This document shows positions 34,700 to 46,469 of a stretch of DNA of 64,000 nt, piece after piece. A program made the translations under genes and the position numbers. Every line of letters begins with the position of its first letter. Within the stretch, counting starts at the first letter, position 1. The stretch lies in NCBI GenBank assembly GCA_029891345.1, contig CM057000.1, forward strand, positions 136,942,663 through 137,006,662. The letters are read 5' to 3'. This DNA is from Dryococelus australis (lineage: Eukaryota > Arthropoda > Insecta > Phasmatodea > Phasmatidae). The notes beneath the pieces are model-generated. The model did no database searches and was not told where the DNA came from. It worked only from the letters and a program-made list of their open reading frames with translations.

Positions 34700-36572
34700 A
34701 CACGAGACGTACAATGACACAAATACTTACTGGTAATATGGGCACCAGCGGTGCTTCCCAGTCACCGCACTATTGAGACTCAGGGTTCTCAGGGATGCTG
34801 TGGGTTCTGTGTGTCCTTCTTGTCCGTGCGTACTTAACAAACACGTTGGCAATAGTGAACTTTTACTAAACATCACTTTGAAAATAATCATTTGATAAAA
34901 TTCATGTGGCTAGGTCACTGTCACTACTGAATAAAAGAGCTAGGTTACTGATGCTTGCTTTTATTGTTACTGTGCATACACATCAACGTGCTAATATGAA
35001 ATTATGATTATCTCGGTCATGACAAGCCAATTCTGCTTTGGTGCTCAACAGCCTGCAATTAATCTAGCGCATGGCTAGATGGATGATCTCATCGAGGTGC
35101 GTGAAAGCACAGCCTTCGCAAGGGAAGAGGGCCGACAGCTGCTAGGGTGGACTGACGGTTTGTCCCTGAAGACAGGACACAGTGAATTACAAATTAAACC
35201 CTTGATGAAACATATTAACACGTGTGACTACTTGGCATCACTAACGCACACTTATCTGGGCTTGCCCGCCAGCACGTGGGTAGTGTGGTGATGACCTATA
35301 CACATAGCCGGCTAGTACAAAAGTAATTGCACTGTACACAAATTGCAAAATTACACAATATACATAAAGACCCTTAAAAGATGATGGGGTACGAGATGAG
35401 TATTCACAATAACACACACACATGTGTGAAAACAAGCTTAGGTGGCGCGGATGCCGTTGGATAATGTTCATAGCAGACCACATGGTGCAGATGAAATTTC
35501 AATATTTCTTCTTGGAAACGGCAAATTAAATTCAGACGAAATGTTATTCTGAGAGAGAAAATTATCCTCTTTACGATTTAAGTGATTGCAGGCGTGTAGC
35601 ATGCCTGATGGCAGTAAATTCTAACATTAACATGACTGCATAGTCAAGTACATAAAGCATCAATTACATGAAAAATACATTGAACCCTGAATAAAGCATA
35701 CATAGAACCCTGAAATAAATTGTAGCACACATGATTTTATGCAAATACACTCTCAAACTGCATGGATGGCACAGATATAGACTTGACGTAGGTTAGCCAC
35801 GTGGTTGTACATGAAATTGCCATAAAATATTAAAACACGAAAGTACCCTACATAAAAACAAAGCCCTTCAAATTGTGTATAGTATTAATACAGAATTTAC
35901 ACTGGAACGCCACTAACATAGACGGATGGCGCCTGATTCAAGTTGCGCGTTTCGCGTGACCTCGGTCATCTTTCTCCTCTCTCCTCGATTAAGTTCGAAA
36001 AATACCACAAGGGTGAAATAAATTATTTAAGCGGAAGCATAATTCTGGGGAAACGTACACAAGTAAAAGTTGACAAATAAACTAAATTGACTGTGGAAAC
36101 CTACATCAGTGGACAAAAGTTGTAGTGCGCACGTGACAGTGTCTTAACTTGCCAGCTCCCTACGATACACTGTCCAGAGGCAAGCGTCGCACGGACCTGC
36201 CATGGCCGCCTACGGGGTTTCAAATAAGCGGAATTGCTATGCATGTTGAGTAAAATATTTATGCTTCTAATAATAAAATGGCTCAAATTAATTAAATGTG
36301 TTATACATTTTTATAATTTTCTTATGGATTTTTCATATTAATTCAGTGTCTCCTTATTACGGCGGTCACGCCGTAATATCAGTGTTCTTAATCTCGGTAC
36401 TGCGGGCACTTTGAATTTCATTACCAAAAATTTCCACTACTACAAACACTTAAAAATATTTCAAGACATATTAAACTCTGCCACTTTTTTGCAACTGCTC
36501 CTAAATGCAACTTTTTGTAGTCACTTTTTTCACTGCAAAATATTATTGGTGTTAGAGTTCAAAAATATTGGC
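34700..36572 (+). repeat. Left arm of the fold-back inverted repeat
   Basis: Matching pairs with the right arm include the block starting GGGCACCAGCGG (34740), TAGCCGGCTA at about 35305-35315, and ATATCAGTGTTCTTAATCTCGG at about 36376. A third, same-orientation copy of part of this arm occurs at 42013-42908. Confidence 0.8.
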
Positions 36573-37018
36573 CTCTTTGAGCACGTGCATGGATATGTGA
36601 CACGTGTGTGGTGAGCATCGTTATGGGCTCTAGCACTGCTGGCTGTTAGCCGGCGTCAAGGTGCGAATGAGCAACTCAAGTAGGTACTGTACATCCAATA
36701 TATACCACAATTATATGCTGCACCAAAATTTTTTATTTAATTAATTTTTGTCCCATTAATCACTTTTATGGTATATATTTCAGGTACTTAAAACCAGTAG
36801 AGAGTTGCAAGCGATCACCGATAGGCACGAGTGAGCAAATTGAGTAGTTGTTGTACATCCCAAACACACCATAATTATCTAATGCAACTTCGTTATTAAA
36901 TATTACCGAAAATAAAAACCATAATTATCTGATACACCTGTCATGGCCTAGTGCGCATATTCCATGGGCTAGGCCACGTCGTTGGGTGTTTCAGATAATT
37001 ACAAAATTTTGACACCTG

Positions 37019-38870
37019 CTAATTTTTGAACTTTCACATAAATATTATTTTGCAATGTTAAATGTGTCTTGTATTTTTATTCTCAGGGTATGATATGTCT
37101 TAAAATGTTTTAAAGTGTTTGTTGTTATTTTGAAAATGTTTGGTTATGAAATTTAAAGTGGCCGCTGCACCGAGATTAAGAATACTGATATTCCGGCATG
37201 AATGCCGTAATAAATAGACACTGAATGTATACAGAAAATTAACAAGAAAATCATAAAATGTAAAACAATATTTAATTTAATTTGTGCCACTTAAATTTCA
37301 AAAATAAATATTTTACTCGGCGTGCATATCACTTCCGCTTATGTGAACCCCGTAGGCAGCCATGGTAGGTCTGTGCGACGCTTGCCTTTGGACAGTCTGT
37401 CGAGGAGAACTGGCGAGGTAAGACACTTGTCACGTACGCACTACAACTTTTGTTCACTGATTTAGATTTCAATAGCACTTTTAGTACACTGGTCAACCTT
37501 TGCTTGCGTACGTTTTGCAAGACATTTCCCCAGAATTATGCTTTGCTAAAGTAATTAATTTCGCCTTTGTGTCATTTTGCACTTAATCGAGGAGAAGGAT
37601 GAGAAATATGTCGGAGAGGTCTCGTGGCCCACGGAACTTGATTCAAGCGTTATCCGCTTCTGCTAAAGGCGTTTCATCGTAATTTCTGTATTATTGCTGC
37701 TTGCGATTTGAAGGGCTTTGTTTTCATATGTATTTGAGGGTATTTTCCAATTTCAAATATTTTACGGCAACATCACACACACAACCACGTGGCTAACTGA
37801 CGCAAGTCTATGTCTACGCCATCACTACGTTTTGAGTGCTTATTTATGTACTGTCATGTGTGCAATATTTTTGTTCTGGGTTCTATGTTAAATTTTGTCA
37901 GGGTACTGTGTAATTTTCACGAAAATGGATGCTTTTGTGTCTGACCACGCTGTTACTTTGTTTGCTTTTTCCGCCATCAGGTATGCTACTCGTTTGTAAC
38001 CACTGTAATCGCAAAGAGAATAATTTTCTCTACAATAATAATAATTTGTTGGAATTTAATTTACGGTTTTCTCAAAAGAAATATTGACATTTCACCTGCA
38101 CCATGTGGTCCATTACGAACTTTATCCAGCGGCATCCGTGCCATCTAAACTTGCTTTCATGCGTATGCATGTTTATTGTGTCTACTCATATCGTGCCCCA
38201 TTTTGTTTCATTGATATTTGTGTAATTTTGTAATTTTGTATGGTGATATTATTTCCGTCTTAGCCGGCTATGTGTATAGGCCGTCACCACACTAACCACG
38301 TGCTGGAGGGTGAGCCCCGACGAGTCCGCGCTAGTGATGCCAAGTAATCACAATAGTGTTCATGTTCGTGTATTGATTCATCTTGTAATTCTCCGTGTCC
38401 TATCTTCAGGGAAAAACTTCAGTCCATCCTAGTGGCTGTCGACTCCCTTCCCTTGTGAAGATTGTGTTTTCAAACACCACGGTGAAGTCATCCACTTAGG
38501 AGTGCGCTAGAGTAATTGCAGGCTGGGAGAGCACCCAAACGGAGTTAGCTAGACACGTCCGAGTTTATCATCATTAAATTTCCAGGCATGTTATTTGTAT
38601 GAGCGGAAAAATAAAAAGGAAGTCTCAAAGTATTTCAGTCTTTTATTTTGTAGTGACAGTATCCTCGCCACACCATTTTCAGTGATAAAATGTTTAGTAA
38701 ATGTTTAGTATTGCAAAGTGTATAATAAGTACACTCGGGTGAGACGGACACACACAACCCACAGCATCCCTGAGAACCCTGACTCCCAACAGTGCAGTGA
38801 TTGGGAAACCACCGCTGGTGCCCATTATCAGTAAGTAATTGTGTCATCATTCATCTCGTGTCTCGCCTGA
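37019..38870 (-). repeat. Right arm of the fold-back inverted repeat
   Basis: It is the reverse complement of the left arm with interspersed substitutions and small indels. The axis stays near 36790 from the inner to the outer end, so there has been little rearrangement. Confidence 0.8.
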
Positions 38871-39062
38871 CTTCAGCATTTGTTTCCAGTGTAATGTGGG
38901 TTTTTATATGGTTTCAGTGTGTGTCAACAACACTACTAAAATGGGTAATTTTCTTGGCCAAGTTGTTTTGTATTCACGACAATTTTAATTTGGTATTGCG
39001 AAAAGTATCTGTATCGAAAATTGTATCGAGTATCGAGAAAATATAGTATCGACCCATCCCTA

Positions 39063-39070
39063 GTTGAAAG
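39063..39070. repeat. Right 8-bp target duplication of the fold-back element
   Basis: GTTGAAAG follows the terminal CATCCCTA; see the left copy at 34262-34269. Confidence 0.65.
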
Positions 39071-39286
39071 TATAGTCTAACTATAGAATGTATAATAACA
39101 CAGTTATTGCAATTTTAGAAAGTTTCTAAATATGTACAGAGTTTGACCATTTGATCATTCCTTATGGATAAATGGCTGAAAACTTTCTGTATCATTATGT
39201 GTCAAACAGCTGCTTGTATCTGTCATCTGTGAACTGAAATGGTGAAGTGGTCCAATTTCCAAGCTGGAATGTTCATTAATTTGCAG

Positions 39287-39414
39287 AGACCCAGAATGAG
39301 GGCTTCTCGAAAGATGTTTGCCGCAGCATGATAGCGATGATGGACGTTGACAGGTCGGGGAAACTTGGATTCGAGGAGTTCAAGGCTCTTTGGGTTGACA
39401 TCAGGAACTGGAAG
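39287..39414 (+). CDS. Calpain, penta-EF-hand exon (EF-hand 2)
   Basis: The exon follows a TTTGCAG-type acceptor (TTGCAG at 39281-39286) and ends at GGAAG|GTATGC. It enters with two bases of a split codon and ends on a codon boundary. The translation contains GFSKDVCRSMIAMM, a canonical EF-hand loop DVDRSGKLGFEE (39343-39378), with Asp, Asp, Ser and Glu at calcium positions 1, 3, 5 and 12, and FKALWVDIRNWK. This is EF-hand 2 of the calpain PEF domain, which binds calcium and helps activate the cytosolic cysteine protease. It belongs to a typical (CalpA/CalpB-type) calpain; the paralogue is not decided. Upstream exons are not found in the window. Confidence 0.93.
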
Positions 39415-39827
39415 GTATGCAGTCATCTGTGTTATGTTTTGTACTGTATGTTCGTGAAATTCATGTTGCTTTTTCAGGTTTCATGTGGAACATTACTGTA
39501 GAAGTTGTAAAAATGTTCAGTCACTGAATTTATTTGTCACTGTAGATCAGCAGTATTAAAATAATGGTACAGAAAACAGTGTAACCTCTCTATATTGAAC
39601 TCGTGTAAAGTGACAGTTTTCCTATAACAACTCCTTTTTCAGGAACTGTGAAAAATTTGCATGAATAAAGTCGAAAATTAGAGGGAAATGTGCTGAAAAA
39701 TAAATTTTTAGCACTTGGTTGCTGTGCATTGCATTTATCTTGGTGAGTGCTGTATGAGCCGGGCCATAGCTCATATCTAAAAATAGACACCACCACCCTA
39801 GGCCATTAGCACTAGCCACTATGTGAT

Positions 39828-40955
39828 CTAAAGTATCCGGATACCCACCTGAAAATTAAATAAAAGTTTGGGCCGCCCTCCATCGGAAATGCTGACAGTT
39901 GGTAGTGTGGGCCCACCCTTAGCATTGACGACAGCCTGCACTCTCGCAGACATACTTTCAATTAGGTGGCGGGACGTTTTTTGGGGAATGGCAGCCCATT
40001 CCTCACGGAGTGCCAACACTAGTAGAGTATCAATATGGGTCTGTGTGGTCTAGCACAAAGTCAGCATTCAAAAACATCCCAGAGATGTTATATTGGATTC
40101 AAATCAGGCCTCTGCACAGGTCAGTCCTTCAGTGGGACATTGTTGTCATGAAACCATTGCCTCACGCACCCTGCAGTATAGACGTGTGCTCGATTATGTT
40201 GAAAGATGCTATGGTTCATACCCGAATTGGTCTTAGATGGTAGGCAACATGAAAGTGGTTAAAATGTTAACATAAACTTGTGCCATGACAGTGTCACATT
40301 AAGCAACAAGAGGGCCAAGCCCCCTCCAGGAGAAAGATGACCACACTGCAACGCCACCATCCCGGAATTCAAAAGTCAGCACTATACAAGCTGGTAGATG
40401 TCGTACACCAGGCATTCTCCACACCCACACCCTACAATAAGATCACTACATTGTAGACAGAGATTCGTCACTCCACACAATGCTTTTCCATTGCTATATC
40501 ACCCATTTTTGATGCTCCTTGCACCATGCAAGGCGGAATTTGGCATTCGCCTCTGTGATGTGGCTTGTGAGCAACTGCTCGGCCATGGAAACCAAGTTTA
40601 TGCACCTCACGCCAAACAATCATGGAGCTTGAAGTAGATTCTGATCCGGGTTGGAATTTTTGTGAGATGGTGATGGTTGATGATTGTTCTGTACGACCAT
40701 CTTTAACATTCATCGGTTTCTGGCGGTCAACATGGGAGGTCGGCCTGCATGATTTTGGGTTGTACATGTCGCTTCACGTTTGCACTTTACTGTAACTTTG
40801 GAAAATGTGGGCCTAGAGATATTCAGGAAGGTGGAAACCATGTGCACAGACTTCTTACACAAGTAGCACGCAACCACCTGACCACTTTGAAAGTCCGTGA
40901 GTTTCTCGGACCATCCCATTCTGTCGTCTTGCGCTGTTGATGTTCTCACTGTATT
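39828..40955 (-). pseudogene. Tc1-like transposase remnant
   Basis: On the minus strand the N-terminal region contains a helix-turn-helix stretch ending in NHAGRPPMLTARNR. After frame changes come KLGFHGRAVAHKPH, VWSDES (first catalytic aspartate), FQHNRAH, where the usual QDNAP aspartate is His, and QRPDLNPI followed by a stop where the catalytic Glu would be. These are the standard Tc1 DDE landmarks, so the enzyme is dead. The left end near 39830 contains TATCCGGATACCCACC, like a Tc1 terminal repeat. No matching right terminus is visible. It lies in the intron between two calpain exons. Confidence 0.8.
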
Positions 40956-41968
40956 TCCTTCTGTACGAGTGTCTTCATCATGATTTCTGGCTTCCTTATT
41001 TCCTGTTGTTCCTCACAGGTTTTCTGTTGCTTACTTGAGCCTGATATACTGAAGGTTCTCATAATTTTTACTGTTCTTGTAGCATTGCCCATTTCCTCTT
41101 CTCTCCTTTCTTCCAAATACCTTAGTGAGTTGCCTTCTCTATTTCTGCATATGAAGCTTTTGTTAGTACTGAAGCTGTAACATATGATTTTGATGCTTCT
41201 GCAGCAATCTCGACTTGCCTGTAACATTTCATGTTGGTGATCCACACTGTGTGTCCTGCCTTTAGAATATTCAGGATCTTGACTCTGCTTTTCCTATTGT
41301 GTATTTTTCTGTTCTTCTGTTTAAAGGCTGTTCACAATAAAGTGAGCACTTGTGAAATGAACCTTAGACAAAAGTTACTGTCCCTGAACGCATATATTTT
41401 AATGGGTGCACTGAGTGACATTTGCCCGTTAAAGTTGGTAACAATAGATGGAAAATAGTTCCATATCTTAACGGTGAATAAAAAGTGTTATGTAATCATT
41501 TGTGATAACTTAAATTATTAATTTCGCTTTCTGTTTTTTTTTTTTAATGCATCAAAGTGTGAAAATAAGCCAATTTGTATAGTATTTGCTTTCCTAAAAA
41601 TTTCGCAGTTTTGCTTTACTGACTCATGAATAAAGTGATGAGGCCCATTGAAATGTTAATTTTACATAAGGCGGAAGAATACATAATGTGCATACAAGTA
41701 GATGGTAAGCAGGGCTTTCAAACGTGCTCATTTTACCATGAACAGCCTATAAGATGTAAAACCAAATGCATAAAATGTTATACGACAGCTTCCATGTCTC
41801 ATGTGGGCTTAGTTTGTGACTGTATCATAGGTAATGTATTTCTCTGCTTCTGCCTGAAGAGCAGCTCAGCTGGTTATAAACCTGACTTGAGAAGTGTGCA
41901 TCTGTAGGAGAGAAGGCCAAGATCGTGACCATCTGATTTTGGCAGAATGTGTTTAGCGATATCTACTG

Positions 41969-42012
41969 TTCTCTCTCTCTCGCTCTCTCTCTCTTGCTCT
42001 CTCACGCTCTCA
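41969..42012. repeat. CT-rich microsatellite
   Basis: Repeated TCTCTCTC units with GCTCTC variants directly abut the start of the third fold-back arm copy. Confidence 0.9.
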
Positions 42013-42908
42013 TGAAAAATACATTGATCCCTGAAATAAATTATGGCACACATGGTTTTACACAAATAAACTCTCAAAATGCAATGATGGCGCGGGCATG
42101 GACTTGGTGGCAATTAGCCACGTGGTTGTACGTGATGATGCAGTAAAATATTCAAACACTGAAAAATACCCTCAAATGCATACATAGAATTAAAGCCCTT
42201 AAAATTGCATGCAGCAATAATACAGAAATTACAATGAAATGCCTTTAGCAGAAGCGGATGGCACGCGATTCAAGTTTCATGGATCGCACGACCTCGGACA
42301 TCTTTCCCCGCCTTCTCCTCTGTTAAGTTGAAAATGCCGCAAGGGTGAAATAAATTAGTTAAGCGGAAGCATAACGCTGGGGTAATGTCTGGCAAAACGT
42401 ACACAAGCAAAGGTTAACCGGTATACTAAAAGTGCTATTGAAATCTACATCAGTGAACAAAACGTTTTAGTGCGTACGTGATAGTGTCTTACCTCGCCAG
42501 CTCTCCTAGACAGACTGCCCAGAGGCAGGCGTTGCACGGACCTACCATGGCTGCCTACGGGGTTCACATAAGCTGAAGTACTATGCACGCTGAGTAAACT
42601 TTTATATACTTTGAAAATAAAAGTGGCACAAATAAATTAAATATTGTTTTACATTTTATAATTTTTGTGTATTTTCTGTATTATCTCAGTGTGTATGATG
42701 GCATTCACACCAGAATATTAGTGTTCTTAATCTCCGTGCAGCGCGCACTTTACTTTCATAACCAAACATTTTTAAAATAACAAACACTTTAAAACACTGT
42801 AAGACGTATAAAACTCTGAAAATAACAATACAAGACACATTTTACGCTGCAAAATAATATTCTTTATGTGAAAAGTAAAAAATATTGGCCTCTCTGCGCA
42901 CGTGCAAT
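42013..42908 (+). mobile_element. Third, solo copy of the fold-back arm
   Basis: It aligns with left-arm sequence from about 35665 to 36590, starting ATGAAAAATACATTGA and ending near ATTGGCCTCT...GCACGTGCA. The orientation is that of the left arm. It extends slightly further toward the loop than the paired arm does, so it derives from a related full element rather than from the right arm. No partner arm or target duplication is seen. Confidence 0.75.
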
Positions 42909-43665
42909 TCCCAGACTGAGAAGTATTAAACACAACATAGTCCATTGGGAAATTCTGCAAAAATTTAATTTACAAATGATTTTACTTTCTGTGTTATTGA
43001 AAGAGCACATTCAAGCATTTTGAATTTTTCGAAAATGTTCACATGATGATAAAATTTCTGAAGAGAGGAAAAATTAAATTTGAGAGTGAAATTCATATTC
43101 ATTATACTTCTTTTTCTCAGCACAGTATTTCAAAACTATATCAACATGCTGAGAAATAAAAATATTTGTTGGTCCTGATACCTATTCCTGTAGTGCTGAA
43201 CATGCACTAAAGATCTTATCAGTGGGTTTGACGTTCCTCAGTAGTAACATGAGGAAGCCGCGTTTGTAAGAGAGTGTGACAGGTTTGCAAGTTTTACCTT
43301 TGCTGTATCGGGGTCTCTCACTTTGCAGCGAACGGAAGCTAATGAGAATCCAAATCTAGCAGTCAGTGTGCAAATTGTACTGATACTTCAGTGCGATGTG
43401 CAATACATTGAAGATCTGGAATATCTTCATGTAGTGCATTTTTTAAATACTTATAAAAAAATTTAAGTTACAAGTGAAATTTGTGACAAATTTTATCATT
43501 TGATGAACATTTTATTGCCCAAATAAATGTTTTCTATATACACATTTTAATATAGTGTAGTTCATTTACTGTTGCTCAGCTTGAACATATGCATAATTTT
43601 TGTCGCTCACTTTTAACAGCTGTGGATTTTTTTGTTGAAAATGTATTACTTTTGTTTTTTTACAG

Positions 43666-43861
43666 GCAGTTTTCAAACTGTACGATAAGGATGGGTCTGG
43701 TTACATGAGTGCTTTCGAACTGCGTACGGCGCTCAACTCTGCCGGGTACCGATTGAACAACGGTGTCCTAAACATCCTTGCTCATCGTTACAGCACCAAG
43801 GATGACAAGATCACATTTGACGACTTCATAATGTGTGCTGTCAAGCTGAAGGCCATGATTG
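43666..43861 (+). CDS. Calpain, penta-EF-hand exon (EF-hands 3 and 4)
   Basis: The exon starts after TTTACAG and ends G|GTTAGT. It starts in phase 0, continuing the previous exon, and ends with one base of a split codon. It holds the canonical EF-hand loop DKDGSGYMSAFE (43684-43719), then LRTALNSAGYRLNN, LNILAHRY, a degenerate fourth loop STKDDKITFDDF (43792-43827) and IMCAVKLKAMI. These match the PEF domain of classical calpains, where EF-hand 3 binds calcium and the following helix links to EF-hand 5. The preceding intron (39415-43665) holds the Tc1 remnant and the third fold-back arm. Confidence 0.95.
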
Positions 43862-45330
43862 GTTAGTTTCCCATTGCTTCAGTGTCTTGTTCTAGAAACT
43901 TTAGTGTTGATTTTTAAGTGAACAAAGTTGTTACTGTGTCCTGTCATTGAGGTACCACAAATCTAGCCCAGATTTCAATTGAGAGTGGGAATAAGGGGGA
44001 ATTTAGAAAATACTGTGCGATTGGGTATTTGAAAAATTAGATTGTTTTATATAGAGTACTATTGATTGTAAGACAGTTCATTGTTCCCAGGAGAAAGGAT
44101 ATTTCGAATGGGTCTTATTGGAAAAACATTTTTTTAACTAATTGTTTTTTCTTAGTACCCCAAAAAAGGGTCATTATTTCAAGAGGGCACTATTCCAGGG
44201 ATTTTAGAAATGAGTTGTCTGTACATTTACCTTTTTTTTTTATATGCTGCTTGGCGATAAATTACAGGAACCAATACGAGAAAACTTTTCATCTAAGCTG
44301 TACGAGCTATGAAAAGGTCTTGCAGTGTACAAATTCCCAGAACGTAAAATCAAGAACAGAATTTGAATGACTTAATATACCTATTTTGATGGGGTGTGGT
44401 TTATTGATATTTGAATGCTGGTAACACACATGTACAGCAATAGTTAATACACTATGGTTACCAATTTGAAAATAGCCAACTTTTTGCAAAATATTATGTA
44501 TACATGCAATGAGATCAGTAAGAACTTGATAAAATAATTGTATAGAAAAAAAAGTACTATTACTGACAACTTCATAATATTGTAATTTATATAACTTGAA
44601 GAAAAAAGATTTAACATAATTTTGAACAGTAGCTTCTAAGAAGAAGAAAAATTTATTTTAACTCATCATACTGTTTAATACATTTTTGTCATTATTGATT
44701 TCTATATAATAAAGTATCTACAGTTTAAAGTAATTATATTTGCACGTGTACTGATTTAATTTTTTTGTACATTATTATTCAAAAAAGTAATTTTTTATTT
44801 GAAAACATTACATTGTTTATGTGATGATTTGGTTAGTTCTAATATATATTTGATAAAACAAACCACATCAATATATAGTAAGTAGTTCAAATTCTGTTCC
44901 TGATCTTATGTTTCAAAAATTCATGCCCTGTGGTACCATTCCATAACCCTTAATGTGTGTGAAATGTCAGTAAATTGGTCTGTTTTCAGATTAATGTACT
45001 TCTTGTTGGGAGAAAGGCTCAGTGAGGGGTGGGCAGTGGTTGGGAAGGGAAGGGGTTGTCTACATAACTTCTGGACCCTTTCCTGGGTATGTGTGTGCCG
45101 TAAAAATAGTGCTATAGTATTCCATGTGTCTTTGTTTTAAAACAAAGCTGTGAGGACTTAGTAGCACTTGTGATAATGTATTTTATGTGCTTCTTACAGA
45201 GAGTAATAATGGCTACGTAGATTTGTGATTGCCATGTGGCATGATGATGTCTATCTGTGTTGCTAAGGGATAGTTCAGGTGAAAAACATTTGAAGCAATT
45301 TAGTCGGCTTGACACGTGCCCGGATAGGCT
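43862..45330. other. Calpain intron, AT-rich part
   Basis: The first 1.5 kb of the final intron, with no recognised feature before LTR fragment D. Confidence 0.7.
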
Positions 45331-45429
45331 ACTAGGCACGATGGCCGAGGATTTTGTATGCTAGACCAAAAGCAGGGTGGTCTAGATTAGACGGTGGGAG
45401 ATGAGGGGTGTTGGTTAGTATGTATTTAC

Positions 45430-45760
45430 TATTGCTTCTTGGGTGCCGTGGTCGTAGTGGGTTTTACCCAGACGTAGCGAGCTTGGCCTACGCCGAACTG
45501 GCGATTCCACAGGTGAGCTTCGTTTGTCCAGAAGTGGACGTTATCCCAGCCGAATCCTGTAGCAGTGCCGGTTAACAGTCCTTTTACCACGGGATGGCAC
45601 GAGGGATGAATTTGTATACACGGAGATACAAATAATATGGTTACCGGAGCAGTCGATACTGACTCATGCCTGAGTTGGGCGGCACAGTCCCATTCTGCCT
45701 GTCGCTCCGGTGTGGGTTCAGGAAGTGCACTCGACTGTCTGGTGACAAGGAATGATGCTT
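45430..45760 (-). pseudogene. Gag N-terminal region, fragment D
   Basis: On the minus strand ERQAEWDCAAQLRHESVSTA leads in the same frame to FGWDNVHFWTNEAHLWNRQ (12-residue core at 45519-45554) and VWVKPTTTTAPKKQ, then a stop. This is the best-preserved copy of the family's Gag N-terminal region. No known domain is recognised. Confidence 0.6.
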
Positions 45761-46268
45761 TTCATTCCCTATGTTTATGGCCGTGCCTACGGTCGTAAGG
45801 CGCCGAGTTTCTGATTACTGTATGCTAGGTACACCTTGACGTGAACAAGCTAAACACCGTTTATAGTGTCAGTCTGGTTTTGGCTTGCTGACCAGGCTCT
45901 GTTAAGTCTCCACTGATCCCCTACGCATGTGGACTGATCAGAGACGGCGAACTGTTTGGGTTGCCAATGCCGCCACTGGATGTGCGTACACAGGGATGGG
46001 CGGCAGGTCTCAAGCTACAGATATCCCAGCACTAACAATGCTGTGGGATAAGGTAATAACTTGAGACTGTCGCTTCTCCCTGGTTGAAGGTGTTGCTAGT
46101 GGTTGTGGCTCCTCTGTTCCTCACCGCCAGCACTGGTACAGTGCTGTGGCAGTTGCAAAGCAACAGATGGCCGTCTAATGGGTGTGTAGAAAATATGACT
46201 GACCCCTGATGGCACCCGCGGTTGAAGTTAATTAATACCAATTACCTGGTAAGGTATGAAACAAAAGT

Positions 46269-46294
46269 ATGTTTATTGATGGTTCAATAAACAT
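46269..46294 (-). terminator. Poly(A) hairpin, fragment D
   Basis: Arms ATGTTTATTGA and TCAATAAACAT pair perfectly over 11 bp; in sense the loop differs from that of C. Confidence 0.7.
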
Positions 46295-46348
46295 GCGACG
46301 CGTGCTACCTCCTACCAGGTAATTGAGTGCTGAAGGTTACTACGCTGG

Positions 46349-46367
46349 CTAGATGTAGGCGACCTGG
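46349..46367 (-). promoter_or_regulatory. LTR hairpin 1, fragment D (one arm decayed)
   Basis: Sense CCAGGTCGCCTACATCTAG: the 5' arm and loop equal those of C, and the 3' arm has two changes that weaken pairing. Confidence 0.6.
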
Positions 46368-46469
46368 TTCTAATTGGAAAGCGGGAAAGAACAACAGTCC
46401 GAAGTAAACTTGCACCAGTTGTAACAAAAGTTTTTTTACACCCAGATAGGAAGGTGAAGGAGTAGCTGT

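Larger units (their letters stand above)
34270..39062. mobile_element. Giant hAT-like fold-back element, non-autonomous
   Basis: The termini read TAGGGATG on the left and CATCCCTA on the right, with TATCGA/TCGATA-rich subterminal sequence on both ends and an 8-bp duplication outside. Inside, a long inverted repeat runs from about 34700-36572 to about 37019-38870, its pairs centred near 36790, leaving a ~450-bp loop. The left subterminal segment is about 230 bp longer than the right. No transposase frame is present. The arms show scattered mismatches, so insertion is not recent. The element lies wholly within a calpain intron and ends 224 bp before an exon. Confidence 0.75.
45330..46400 (-). 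mobile_element. Fragment D: 5' part of the gypsy-like family
   Basis: In minus-strand order it has hairpin 1 (46349-46367), the poly(A) hairpin (46269-46294), a leader closely matching C at 11755-12110, and a Gag N terminus. U3 is missing to the right, where the copia element begins, and the rest of gag is missing to the left. Confidence 0.8.

Noticed and set aside
35079-35291. 70-residue frame in the left fold-back arm as a possible transposase piece
   Set aside because: No transposase motif, and the right arm does not preserve the frame.
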